From Rhodococcus qingshengii JCM 15477 (GTDB taxonomy: Bacteria > Actinomycetota > Actinomycetes > Mycobacteriales > Mycobacteriaceae): DNA of 64,000 nucleotides. The notes beneath the pieces are model-generated. The model was not told the DNA's origin. It saw only the letters and a list, made by a program, of their open reading frames with translations, and did not search any database. The translations under genes were made by a program, and so were the position numbers. Positions 1-7,934 of this stretch are shown one piece after another. Position 1 is the stretch's first letter, and every line of letters begins with the position of its first letter. Location: the NCBI RefSeq assembly GCF_023221595.1, contig NZ_CP096563.1, forward strand, positions 4,893,001-4,957,000, in the 5' to 3' direction.

Positions 1-1
1 C

Positions 2-679
2 GAGATCTTCGGAGTATGGGCCGCTCCCGAGACTTCGGGCGGACGCCCCGGAGCCTGGCAGTCCCTGCGCCCCACACTGGCCGTTCCTCGTCAGGCGCGC
101 ACGATGATTGCCCTGACCGCACCGTGCCTGATCGCGGTCTGGGCGCTGGGAGGTTTCTACCTCTCACTCGGACCTGCATTGGCGCGCAACGCACTTGACG
201 TTCACAGCTCCCTCATCGGTGCCGTCATGGTCGCAACACTGACAGGATTCGGAGCGGCAGCAGTACTCACCTTCCGCAAACTCGGCGGCCGGACCGTGAT
301 GCTGATCGGAACCACCGCCTTGGTGCTCGGGGTGGCCGTCACACTCATCGGTGCTGAAACATCCTCTGCCGTATTGATTCTGGTCGGTACGGCTGTTGCA
401 GGTATCGGCTTCGGAGCAGGATTCCAAGGAACTATCCTCACCGTCATGCCGCTGGCCGAGAACCACGAACGCGCGGGTTTGTTGTCCACCGTCTACGTCA
501 TCGCATATCTGGCCAACAGTCTTCCCGCCTTGCTGGCCGGCTACCTGGTCGGCAAGGTCGGATTGGTGGATACGACGCGTGGCTACGGAGCACTCGTCAT
601 GGTGCTCGCGGCGGCCGCACTGATCGGACTGCTGGTCACCGGCGAGCGAAAGGTCGAAGCCGTCTCGGTGTCGGAGTAG
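2..679 (+). CDS. MFS transporter, C-terminal part (5' end outside window)
   Basis: The frame is open from the first bases of the window with no start of its own, so only about 225 C-terminal residues are present. They form several hydrophobic helices separated by short charged loops, with a glycine-rich helix around the motif GIGFGAGFQGTIL. This fits the second six-helix half of a major facilitator superfamily permease acting in the cytoplasmic membrane. The short segment before the first helix is basic and proline-rich, as in the central cytoplasmic loop. The substrate cannot be told from this half. A weak GTGTCC/GGACAC hairpin follows the stop codon. Confidence 0.8.
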   Translation, partial: EIFGVWAAPETSGGRPGAWQSLRPTLAVPRQARTMIALTAPCLIAVWALGGFYLSLGPALARNALDVHSSLIGAVMVATLTGFGAAAVLTFRKLGGRTVMLIGTTALVLGVAVTLIGAETSSAVLILVGTAVAGIGFGAGFQGTILTVMPLAENHERAGLLSTVYVIAYLANSLPALLAGYLVGKVGLVDTTRGYGALVMVLAAAALIGLLVTGERKVEAVSVSE

Positions 680-813
680 GTGTCCCCCGATCGGTGGACA
701 CACCGTTCCGCCTGCACAGGGTCCGGGGAGTGGACATACGACATCGATCTGCTCCGACATAGTTGTCTTCGAGAGAGCCAACCGAACGCTCACCCGGACA
801 AAGGACACCGACG

Positions 814-1260
814 ATGACGAACCCACGCTACGTAGTTGCCGCAATCACAGCTCTGGCCGCCGGCGCCCTCACTTTGGGATTGAGCGGAATCGCCAGTGCC
901 GGAACCCTTCCCACAACCGGCAACAGCATCACGATGACGATCAGCAACGACACCGAACAGACAATTCATCTCGAAGGCGCCGACAACCCTTACGGACAGT
1001 GGATGCAGAGCCCACGCCAGTCGCTCGCGCCTCACGAGACCGAGATCGTCACGGCATACAACCAGGACCCGCGCGGCCTGACGGTCGACGTCGTCTATTC
1101 CACTCCCGACGGCGGACAAGCAGTCTTCATGGCCAACGACTATCCGCAGTTCGACACCGACGGAACTCGCACCACCGACCCTGATCACTACTTCATCTCG
1201 AGCTACATCGACGGCTACTACCGGAACCTGAGCGTCGGGTACCACCTCAGTGTGGTGTGA
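814..1260 (+). CDS. small secreted protein of unknown function
   Basis: 148 residues. The ATG at 814 is chosen because AAGGAC lies about 8 bp upstream and a classical signal peptide follows at once: a hydrophobic run ending in GIASA-G near residue 27. An in-frame start at 763 would place this signal peptide inside the protein. The mature part is polar, rich in Asp, Tyr and Thr, has no cysteine and no transmembrane segment, and reads like a beta-rich domain (DGYYRNLSVGYHLSVV at the end). I do not recognise the family. It stands alone between an MFS gene and a VOC gene, both on the same strand, with gaps over 130 bp, so it is probably its own transcription unit. Confidence 0.7.
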   Translation: MTNPRYVVAAITALAAGALTLGLSGIASAGTLPTTGNSITMTISNDTEQTIHLEGADNPYGQWMQSPRQSLAPHETEIVTAYNQDPRGLTVDVVYSTPDGGQAVFMANDYPQFDTDGTRTTDPDHYFISSYIDGYYRNLSVGYHLSVV

Positions 1261-1416
1261 CTGCAGCAGTCGTCATAAGTAATCCATCTGCCACTCAGAC
1301 GCACTTGTTCTTGGACATTCGTCCGGCGCGCGGGGATTGTTGAACGCAGCCCCGCACGACCAGGCACACGCCCCGCTGCCGGTGGCCCGAAAATCAACGG
1401 GAGAGGGAAAACCACA

Positions 1417-1785
1417 GTGCGACTACCCAACCAGTTTCTGATCTACGTCAGCGATGCCGCCTCCGCAGCAGCGTTCTACGGCGAATTGTTCGACGCGAAG
1501 CCTGAGGTCCTCAGCCCTCGGTACATGACCTTCGACCTCGGCGGCGGTGTGGTCCTTGCACTGTGGAGCGGCAAGTCCCGCGACCTCGATCCCGCGACAC
1601 CGCGCAATTTCGAAGTCGGCATCTTGGTCGACGGTGGGAGCAACGAAATTCGGGCGATCCACGACGATTGGGTGGCCAAGGGAGTCGAGGTCGTCGAAGA
1701 ACCCAACGAAGATGTCTTCGGTCTGACGTTCGTCATTTCAGATCTGGACGGAAACCGCGTCCGCGTAGCGCCCGCAGATCACTGA
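1417..1785 (+). CDS. VOC (glyoxalase/bleomycin-resistance) family protein
   Basis: 122 residues, the usual length for a single-domain VOC protein. The N-terminus (LIYVSDAASAAAFYGELFDAKPEVLS) and the C-terminus (GLTFVISDLDGNRVRVAPAD) are the two typical beta-alpha-beta-beta-beta halves. This family binds metals or small aromatic and electrophilic ligands, and function cannot be assigned more closely. The GTG start at 1417 follows GAGAGGG at 1401-1407. The gene runs convergently into the photolyase gene, with stop codons only a few bases apart. Confidence 0.75.
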   Translation: MRLPNQFLIYVSDAASAAAFYGELFDAKPEVLSPRYMTFDLGGGVVLALWSGKSRDLDPATPRNFEVGILVDGGSNEIRAIHDDWVAKGVEVVEEPNEDVFGLTFVISDLDGNRVRVAPADH

Positions 1786-1789
1786 GCAC

Positions 1790-3136
1790 TCAGCCTTTGA
1801 TCTCGCCGTACCGGCGCAAGGCCTCCTCACGCTCGTGCGCGTGATCGACGATCGGGTCCGGGTAGTCGACTGGGCGCATCGCCTTCAACGAGTGGACGGC
1901 CTTCCCGGGAACATCGCGAAGTTCGGGGACCCACCGACGGACGTATGTGCCGTCGGGATCGAACTTCTCCCCTTGCGTGATCGGGTTGAAGACGCGGAAG
2001 AAGGGCGAAGCATCCGTACCCGACCCGGCAGTCCACTGCCACCCGTGCTGATTGGAGGCCAAGTCACCGTCCACCAGTTGCGACATGAAGTACCGTGCGC
2101 CGCGCCACCACGGAATGTGCAGGTCCTTCACCAGGAATGACGCGACGATCATTCGGACCCGATTGTGCATCCAGTTCTCGGCGGCGAGTTGCCGCATGCC
2201 GGCATCCACGATCGGGAAGCCGGTCTTGCCTTCACACCAGGCCGTGAAGGCGGCGTCTGCGTCGACTCCCCCGTCGTGACGTAAACGGTCGAACTTGTCG
2301 TCGTAGTTCTTCCGCGCGCTGTCGGGGCGCTGAAACAGGATGTCTGCGTAGAAGTCTCGCCAAGCAAGCTGGCGACGGTACGCCTGAGCGCCGTCTCCGA
2401 GTCGCTTGGAGAGATCTGCCAACATGGTTCTCGGATGAATCGTGCCGTACTTGAGCGGGATCGACATCCGACTCGTGGTGTCGAGGTCGGGTCGATTTCG
2501 TTCGTCGTCGTACCGGTCAAGATCGTTCTCGCAGTATTCTTTCCACTGTTCGAGCGCACCGGCCTCACCGACGACATCGCTGACGGTGCCGGACGGCGCG
2601 GGGATACTCACCCGGCGCGGGCCACCGTCCTTCTCGCTCGGATCGAACCAACGGACCGTCCCCGCATCGGTCGACGCGGGGCCCCGCCAACCATGTTCCA
2701 TCCACTGACGGAAGTACGGCGTGAACACCTTGTACGGATCACCGTCCGCCTTGGTGACGCGTCCGGGCGCCACGGCATATGGTGACCCGGTGGCGATCAA
2801 CTCCACCTTCTCGGCCACGGCCGTGTCGCGCCGTCGGCCGTAGGGCCCGTAGTCGGCACTGATGTGAACTTCTTCGGCGCCAACGGATTCCGCCACGCGG
2901 GGCACCACGTCTGCCGGATCACCTCGAACAACCATCAATCGTCCGTCGAGCTGGTTGTCGAGTGCCGACAAGTTGGCGAACAGTTGATTCTGGCGGGGTG
3001 AGCCTGCCGGTCCGAGCAACTTCTCGTCGAGGACGAACAAACCCAACGTCTGTCCGCCGGCATCCGCCGCTGCAGTCAGAGTCGGAAGATCACCGACCCT
3101 CAGATCGCGTCGAAACCAGATCACAGAGTTACTCAC
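1790..3136 (-). CDS. phrB: deoxyribodipyrimidine photo-lyase
   Basis: 448 residues, normal for class I CPD photolyases. The enzyme splits UV-induced cyclobutane pyrimidine dimers in DNA using light, FADH- and an antenna cofactor. The N-terminal antenna-binding domain opens with VIWFRRDLRVGDLPTL. The C-terminal FAD-binding domain has the family signatures around WMHNRVRM, LVDGDLASNQHGWQW and FRVFNPITQGEKFD. The GTG start at 3136 lies 10 bp after the stop of the upstream TetR gene, so the two are very likely co-transcribed. A TetR gene directly upstream suggests control by a small ligand rather than only by SOS, which is inference. Confidence 0.93.
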   Translation of the reverse strand: MSNSVIWFRRDLRVGDLPTLTAAADAGGQTLGLFVLDEKLLGPAGSPRQNQLFANLSALDNQLDGRLMVVRGDPADVVPRVAESVGAEEVHISADYGPYGRRRDTAVAEKVELIATGSPYAVAPGRVTKADGDPYKVFTPYFRQWMEHGWRGPASTDAGTVRWFDPSEKDGGPRRVSIPAPSGTVSDVVGEAGALEQWKEYCENDLDRYDDERNRPDLDTTSRMSIPLKYGTIHPRTMLADLSKRLGDGAQAYRRQLAWRDFYADILFQRPDSARKNYDDKFDRLRHDGGVDADAAFTAWCEGKTGFPIVDAGMRQLAAENWMHNRVRMIVASFLVKDLHIPWWRGARYFMSQLVDGDLASNQHGWQWTAGSGTDASPFFRVFNPITQGEKFDPDGTYVRRWVPELRDVPGKAVHSLKAMRPVDYPDPIVDHAHEREEALRRYGEIKG

Positions 3137-3146
3137 CCAGTCGAGC

Positions 3147-3734
3147 CTACCGATCAGATCTCAGAACGCATCCCACCGCGCGGGCCGCCAGTTGCGCCGC
3201 TCTTTCGACTGTCGGTTCGGAGGTGAGCCCGAGCAGTCGCCGCCGGTGCTCCTCCCCGAGCAGCAAGGTGTACAACTGATCCGCGCACAGCGCAGCCTTC
3301 TGGCCGTGCTGATCGATCAATATCTTCTCCAGAAAGGCAATCGACTTGGCCGGGCCGGATTCGTAGAACGCTGCGGCCAATTCAGGGAACTGCACTGCCT
3401 CGCCGATCATCATGCGGTGCAGCGCAATCGAGTTGTCGCTGTGCAGGGCGATGACGATGTCCACTGCAGCGGCGAGCAGGTCGGACTGGCCCTCGCCGGC
3501 ATTGTCGACGTACGCGTGCTGACGCGCAACCGCAGCTGCAAAGACCGCAGACTTGTCGCCGAAGTAGCTGTACACGGTGCGCTTGGCGACGCCGGCCACC
3601 GTGGCAATGCCCTCGATGGTAGTTCGGGCGAACCCGACATCTCGAAACGAGTCGACAGCGACGTCGAGAATCTCGTTGCGTCGTTCGGCGCGCTCGGCGT
3701 CACTGGTTCTCCCACGTCTGCGCGGTTGCTCCAT
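3147..3734 (-). CDS. TetR/AcrR family transcriptional regulator
   Basis: 195 residues. The N-terminal helix-turn-helix is clear: AERRNEILDVAVDSFRDVGFARTTIEGIATVAGVAKRTVYSYFGDK, about residues 13-60. The C-terminal ligand and dimer domain is alpha-helical and not specific to a known inducer. The ATG at 3734 is preferred over a TTG one codon upstream. The gene is divergent from a DUF952 gene, and the 76-bp gap holds a 15-bp palindrome at 3746-3760 that suits a TetR operator. The photolyase gene follows 10 bp downstream on the same strand. Confidence 0.88.
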   Translation of the reverse strand: MEQPRRRGRTSDAERAERRNEILDVAVDSFRDVGFARTTIEGIATVAGVAKRTVYSYFGDKSAVFAAAVARQHAYVDNAGEGQSDLLAAAVDIVIALHSDNSIALHRMMIGEAVQFPELAAAFYESGPAKSIAFLEKILIDQHGQKAALCADQLYTLLLGEEHRRRLLGLTSEPTVERAAQLAARAVGCVLRSDR

Positions 3735-3745
3735 CAAGTCCCCTG

Positions 3746-3760
3746 TTACCGTGCCGGTAA
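3746..3760. promoter_or_regulatory. candidate TetR operator (TTACCG-TGC-CGGTAA)
   Basis: Perfect 6-bp arms around a 3-bp centre, about 12 bp upstream of the TetR start and 50 bp upstream of the divergent DUF952 gene. Size and position are typical for autoregulated TetR operators. Assignment to this regulator is inference. Confidence 0.55.
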
Positions 3761-3789
3761 ATTAATGCTACGTTGACGTTTCATTAATT
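3760..3789. promoter_or_regulatory. AATTAATG/CATTAATT inverted repeat in a divergent promoter region
   Basis: Perfect 8-bp arms at 3760-3767 and 3782-3789 with a 14-bp spacer, directly abutting the TTACCG palindrome. It is strikingly AT-rich for this genome. It may overlap promoter elements for the DUF952 gene or be a second protein-binding site. Confidence 0.4.
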
Positions 3790-3810
3790 CGAATACTACA
3801 GGAGCACTGC

Positions 3811-4188
3811 ATGACCGGACAACGACTCGTCCACGTCGCTATCGCCGACGACTGGGAAGCATGCAAGCGTTTCGGTGAGTACGAGGTCTCGACGCGCGGA
3901 ATCAGTTACGACGAGGCAGGATTCATTCGCGCAACGACCCCGGACGCACTCGCTTCGGTGCTCGATCTGGTGTTCGGCGACCTCACATTGCCGCTGGTCG
4001 TCGCCGTCATCGATCAGGACGCCCTGACCTCCGCGGGCATCGACGTCGAATGGGAGGCGGAAAAGCCCCGAATCCTCCGACCTCTACCGATGGACGAGGA
4101 CACCGTGGTCGCCGAACTGGCCGTGGAACGCGTTGACGGGGTCTGGCCGATTCCCGACCTGACCCCGTACGCAAGCTACGCCGGCTAG
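3811..4188 (+). CDS. DUF952 domain-containing protein
   Basis: 125 residues. The start (LVHVAIADDWEACKRFGEYEVSTRG) and the motif YDEAGFIRATTPDALASVLDLVF match the DUF952 pattern, in which a short beta strand and a W-E-x-A helix are followed by a GFIH/R-x-(S/T)T segment. The function of the family is not established. The ATG follows CAGGAGC with good spacing. The gene is divergent from the TetR gene, and its stop overlaps the stop of the convergent membrane-protein gene within a CTAG at 4185-4188. Confidence 0.75.
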   Translation: MTGQRLVHVAIADDWEACKRFGEYEVSTRGISYDEAGFIRATTPDALASVLDLVFGDLTLPLVVAVIDQDALTSAGIDVEWEAEKPRILRPLPMDEDTVVAELAVERVDGVWPIPDLTPYASYAG

Positions 4189-5180
4189 ACCAGCGCAGCC
4201 TCCGGTTCGATAACCGGCGCAGACGCCTTCTTCCGGCCGGCAGCCACGCACAGCGCGATCCCGACGGCAATCCAGCACACCAGCACCAGAAGTGGCGTGG
4301 TGGCGCCATGGCCGTCGAAGAACGCCATCGAACGGACGGATGCTCCTGCGGCGCCGGGTGGGAGCAGCTGCCCCAATGCGCCCCAGCCTGCGGGCAACCA
4401 CGCGGCAGTTGTCGCCATCCCCGAGAGTGGGTTTCCGATGAACATCATCGTGACGGCGCCCAACGCGAACCCCTTCATCCCGAGCAGGGATTCGAGCCCC
4501 AAAATGGGAAGCGAGATGGCCGAAATACCAACGGCGAGTGTGAGCGCGGTGAGCAGGTAGTTTCCGTCAAGGCTGCTGGTACCGAACTGCAGAATGGCAG
4601 TCAGGGCAAAACCCGCGACAACCGCGACGCCGGCAGCGCCCAACACTCGCTTGACAATGCTGCGCGGAAACAGCTGCACGAGAACAACAGCAGGCATGAT
4701 TCCACCGAACACCAGAGGCAAGGCCAATGCCGTGAGCCCAGCACCGGTCGGGTCGTCCGCCGTCAACGGCACAACGTCTTCGACGGGAACCTTCACCCCC
4801 GAACTCTCCGCGAGCCCACTGGCCAGACCGGTCAAGGTTTGGGCGATCGGGGTTCCGCCTGCGGTCGCGATCAACACGTGAGGACCGTTGGCATCAACGG
4901 CGATTCCGCCGACCACGTCGCGATTCCGAATCGCGTCACGCAGGGCGTCGGCGTCAGCGAATTCTCGAGTATCGAAGGCGCCTTGCTTACTCGCCTCGAG
5001 CGAGGTGCTGATCTGTTCGGTTGCCGCAGCTGGACCGGTGATGCCCAACTTCAGTTCGTGCGGGCCACTGTTGACCGAGGGCAGTACGAAGACAAGCAGC
5101 ATCAGCCCGATCACGGCGGACAAGCCCAACACCACAGCCACCAACTTCTTGCGGTCCCGTGCTTCGACGTCGGCGTTCAT
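4185..5180 (-). CDS. YhgE/Pip-like ABC-2-type membrane protein
   Basis: 331 residues. There is one transmembrane helix near residues 15-35, then an extracytoplasmic domain of about 120 residues (HELKLGITGPAAATEQISTSLE onward), then about six hydrophobic helices from residue 165 to 320 with LLPPGAAGASVRSMAFFDGHGA between the last two. This layout is that of YhgE/Pip and DUF3533-type membrane proteins related to ABC-2 permeases. No ATPase gene is adjacent. The gene is divergent from a TetR regulator with twin operator-like sites between them, so it is probably an inducible export or envelope protein. Exact role unknown. Confidence 0.7.
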   Translation of the reverse strand: MNADVEARDRKKLVAVVLGLSAVIGLMLLVFVLPSVNSGPHELKLGITGPAAATEQISTSLEASKQGAFDTREFADADALRDAIRNRDVVGGIAVDANGPHVLIATAGGTPIAQTLTGLASGLAESSGVKVPVEDVVPLTADDPTGAGLTALALPLVFGGIMPAVVLVQLFPRSIVKRVLGAAGVAVVAGFALTAILQFGTSSLDGNYLLTALTLAVGISAISLPILGLESLLGMKGFALGAVTMMFIGNPLSGMATTAAWLPAGWGALGQLLPPGAAGASVRSMAFFDGHGATTPLLVLVCWIAVGIALCVAAGRKKASAPVIEPEAALV

Positions 5181-5196
5181 AACTACCCTCCCTAAG

Positions 5197-5237
5197 TGGA
5201 AGTTTTTCCTCCACTATTTGTGGAAGATATTCCTCCG
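5197..5237. promoter_or_regulatory. twin operator-like sites between TetR and membrane protein
   Basis: Two 17-bp imperfect palindromes share the pattern TGGAAG-N3-TTCCTCC: TGGAAGTTTTTCCTCCA at 5197-5213 and TGGAAGATATTCCTCCG at 5221-5237, 24 bp centre to centre. They sit between the divergent starts at 5180 and 5270. The likely binder is the TetR protein encoded at 5270 (inference). Confidence 0.6.
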
Positions 5238-5269
5238 GTTATGATGAACTGTCAATACCGGAGGTGGAT

Positions 5270-5845
5270 GTGCGAGCCGATGCACGTGAACGCAGAAACG
5301 CAATAGTCGACGCCGCACGAGCGGTGTTCACCGAGCGCGGGCACGACGCGCCGCTCGATGCAGTCGCAGAACTCGCGAAAGTGGGCATCGCCACGCTGTA
5401 TCGAAACTTTCCGACGCGCGAGGACCTCGTGACCGCCGTTGCCGTCGCAACACTGACCGATGTCCGCGAGGCTGCCGACATCGCACTCACGGCAATGTCC
5501 ACCGATCCGATAAACGCGTGGCACACGCTGGTGGACCGCCTCGTGGAACTGCGCCTGGGTGCGCTCATTCCTGCACTGGTGGAACGCAGTTTCACCGAGC
5601 TGGCGCCCGAAGTTCTGGCGGTGCGTGAGGTGACGAAAACGAAGATGACCGCGACGATCGGCGCCGCTCAGAGCGCCGGACTGGTTCGCGCCGATCTGCA
5701 ACCGCTCGAATTCGTAATGGCTCTGGCCAAACTGACGCGCCCGCAAATCGAGTTGTCCGACGAGGCCATGCCGAACCTGGTCCCGCGGTTGGTCGCGGTG
5801 TTCATGGCCGGTCTGCGTCCGGACGGTACCGACTTGCCGGTCTGA
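5270..5845 (+). CDS. TetR/AcrR family transcriptional regulator
   Basis: 191 residues. The DNA-binding domain is [47 protein letters not shown], about residues 8-55. The C-terminal part ([18 protein letters not shown] helices, a short regulator overall) resembles the TetR subgroup with a SbtR-like ligand domain. The GTG at 5270 is chosen because CCGGAGG lies 5 bp upstream. An in-frame GTG at 5264 would overlap that ribosome site. It is divergent from the YhgE-like gene and probably represses it and itself through the twin sites at 5197-5237. Confidence 0.85.
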   Translation: MRADARERRNAIVDAARAVFTERGHDAPLDAVAELAKVGIATLYRNFPTREDLVTAVAVATLTDVREAADIALTAMSTDPINAWHTLVDRLVELRLGALIPALVERSFTELAPEVLAVREVTKTKMTATIGAAQSAGLVRADLQPLEFVMALAKLTRPQIELSDEAMPNLVPRLVAVFMAGLRPDGTDLPV

Positions 5846-5885
5846 TCGGCGAAACCCGACGTACCAGGCAAGGCACAATGGGGCT

Positions 5886-6590
5886 GTGACCGAGATACCG
5901 AAAATCCTCGTAGTCGACGACGACGCAGACGTCCTGACCTCACTCGAACGCGGATTGCGGCTCTCGGGATTCACCGTACTGACGGCGGTGGACGGCGCCG
6001 ACGCGCTCCGAGTGATCTCCGACAAGCGACCGGACGCGGTAGTCCTCGACATCAACATGCCGGTGCTCGACGGCACCGGTGTGGTGACGGCGCTTCGTGC
6101 CGCCGGCAACGAAATCCCGATCTGCGTGCTCAGTGCGCGCAACTCGGTCGACGATCGCATCGCCGGGCTCGAATCCGGTGCAGACGACTACATGGTCAAA
6201 CCGTTTGTTCTTGCCGAACTGGTTGCCCGGATCCGCGCAATGCTCCGTCGCAGCAACACTCCGGCCGGCGATCACTCCGAGGGTACGAATACCCTGCGGG
6301 TCGGAAACCTCGACATCGATCTCTCCGGTCGCCGGGTTCGTGTCGACGGCAAGGAAGTACCGCTCACCAAACGCGAATTCGAGCTACTCGAAGTGCTCGC
6401 ACACAATTCCGGCATCGTGCTCACTCGCGAACGTCTCCTCGAACTGGTGTGGGGCTACGACTTCGTCGCCGACACGAACGTCGTGGACGTCTTCATCGGC
6501 TATCTGCGTCGAAAGTTCGAATCCGGCGGTTCACCTCGTCTGCTGCATACCGTTCGCGGCGTCGGGTTCGTGCTTCGGGAGAACCCGTGA
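5886..6590 (+). CDS. prrA: PrrA-type response regulator
   Basis: 234 residues, OmpR/PhoB family. The receiver domain has the acidic pocket DDD at 11-13, the phospho-acceptor D55 in VVLDINMP, and the conserved K in DDYMVKPF. The winged-helix DNA-binding domain covers about residues 135-232 ([40 protein letters not shown]). The opening and the receiver ([50 protein letters not shown]) are very close to mycobacterial PrrA, which is linked to adaptation to respiration and nitrogen conditions. It is translationally coupled to the kinase gene through a GTGA overlap at 6587-6590. Confidence 0.92.
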   Translation: MTEIPKILVVDDDADVLTSLERGLRLSGFTVLTAVDGADALRVISDKRPDAVVLDINMPVLDGTGVVTALRAAGNEIPICVLSARNSVDDRIAGLESGADDYMVKPFVLAELVARIRAMLRRSNTPAGDHSEGTNTLRVGNLDIDLSGRRVRVDGKEVPLTKREFELLEVLAHNSGIVLTRERLLELVWGYDFVADTNVVDVFIGYLRRKFESGGSPRLLHTVRGVGFVLRENP

Positions 6591-7930
6591 AGCGTCGCCG
6601 CTTCTCACTACGAACTCGCGTTGCCGCGGCCGCGGCACTGGGGGCGACGTTCATCGTCATCGCACTCGGTGTGGTCGTTGCACTGGCTATCGCACGAAAC
6701 AATTTGGCGCAGTTGGACCGTCGATTGGAGACGGCATCGACGGTCATCGTGGCCAATGCGGCTACAGCGGGACCTTTTCTCGGCGCGTTCGGAGACGGCG
6801 GCGCCTTTTCCGTGACCATCCGCTCCGACACCGACGGAACCGTCAAATCCAGTACCCCGACGCGACTGCCCGAACTACCGGTCGGCTCGGCGACCGTCGA
6901 CGTGGACGGTACGAAGTACCGGGCATATACCGCCGAGGCCGACGGGATCAATGCCCTTGTCTCGCTGGCGGTTCCCTATGCCGAAGCGCGAGACATCACA
7001 GTCGACCAACAGCGACAGGTTGCGTTCTTCGGCGTCGGGGCCGTAGCGGCCGCAGCTGCGTTGGGATGGTTGTTCGGTGGCCCGGCGGTGCGCCCCCTCG
7101 TGGAGTTGACCCGCCGGATCGCCAGGCGCGATCCCGATCTCGCCACCGAGGTTTCCGGAATCCGTGAAGCGGACGAGCTTGCCGCAGCAGCAGAATCGAT
7201 GCTCAGCGACGTCGCTCGAGCGCAAGCCGCAACCAACTCCGCCCTTGCCGCCGCCCGAGATTTTGCGTCCGCCTCGGCTCACGAACTCCGAACTCCGTTG
7301 ACAGCAATGCGAACCGACATCGAAGTGTTGTCCATTCACGACCTCGATCACGAACAAAGACGCGAGATCCTCACAGATCTGGCCCGCGCGCAGGGCCGCG
7401 TCGAGTCAACTCTGAGAGACCTCGAGCGCCTGGCGAAGGGTGAACTCTCGACGGCCGAGGATTTCAAGGACACCGATTTGACCGAGGTCTGCGACATCGC
7501 CGCCGACGACGCACGCCGACATCATCCTGGGCTCGACGTCGGCGTCGTCACGGTGGATTCCCCACTCCCCTATTGCATCCGGGCCCTTCCCGGCGGAATC
7601 CGGTTGATCCTCGACAACGCGATCACCAATGCAGTCCGCCACGGCGGCGCGAGCGCGGTGCGCATCACCCTCGCTCGCCCGGCCGATTCACCAGACACCG
7701 TCACGATCACGATCGACGACAACGGTTGCGGAATACCGGCCGAGGAACGCTCGAGCGTGTTCGAGCGCTTCACTCGCGGATCGACGGCAGGCAAGACAGG
7801 CTCCGGTTTGGGCCTGGCGCTGGTGGCGCAGCAGGCGGCCCTGCACGGCGGACGGACGACATTTCACGACAGTCCACTCGGCGGGGCTCGCCTGCTGGTC
7901 GAACTCAGGGATCAGCCCGGACCCGAATAG
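6587..7930 (+). CDS. prrB: PrrB-type sensor histidine kinase
   Basis: 447 residues. Two transmembrane helices (about 12-36 and 145-165) flank an extracytoplasmic sensor of about 105 residues. A HAMP-like linker follows, then the dimerisation helix with phospho-accepting H232 in [17 protein letters not shown], then the ATP-binding domain with N box [16 protein letters not shown]1 box DDNGCGIP and G2 box GSGLGLALV. The GTG start at 6587 overlaps the stop of prrA, so the pair is one operon. The kinase is expected to phosphorylate D55 of PrrA. Confidence 0.92.
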   Translation: MKRRRFSLRTRVAAAAALGATFIVIALGVVVALAIARNNLAQLDRRLETASTVIVANAATAGPFLGAFGDGGAFSVTIRSDTDGTVKSSTPTRLPELPVGSATVDVDGTKYRAYTAEADGINALVSLAVPYAEARDITVDQQRQVAFFGVGAVAAAAALGWLFGGPAVRPLVELTRRIARRDPDLATEVSGIREADELAAAAESMLSDVARAQAATNSALAAARDFASASAHELRTPLTAMRTDIEVLSIHDLDHEQRREILTDLARAQGRVESTLRDLERLAKGELSTAEDFKDTDLTEVCDIAADDARRHHPGLDVGVVTVDSPLPYCIRALPGGIRLILDNAITNAVRHGGASAVRITLARPADSPDTVTITIDDNGCGIPAEERSSVFERFTRGSTAGKTGSGLGLALVAQQAALHGGRTTFHDSPLGGARLLVELRDQPGPE

Positions 7931-7934
7931 CCCT

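Noticed and set aside
680..705. Hairpin GTGTCC/GGACAC after the first MFS gene
   Set aside because: Only 6-7 bp of stem with a 10-bp loop and no U-tract; too weak to call a terminator.
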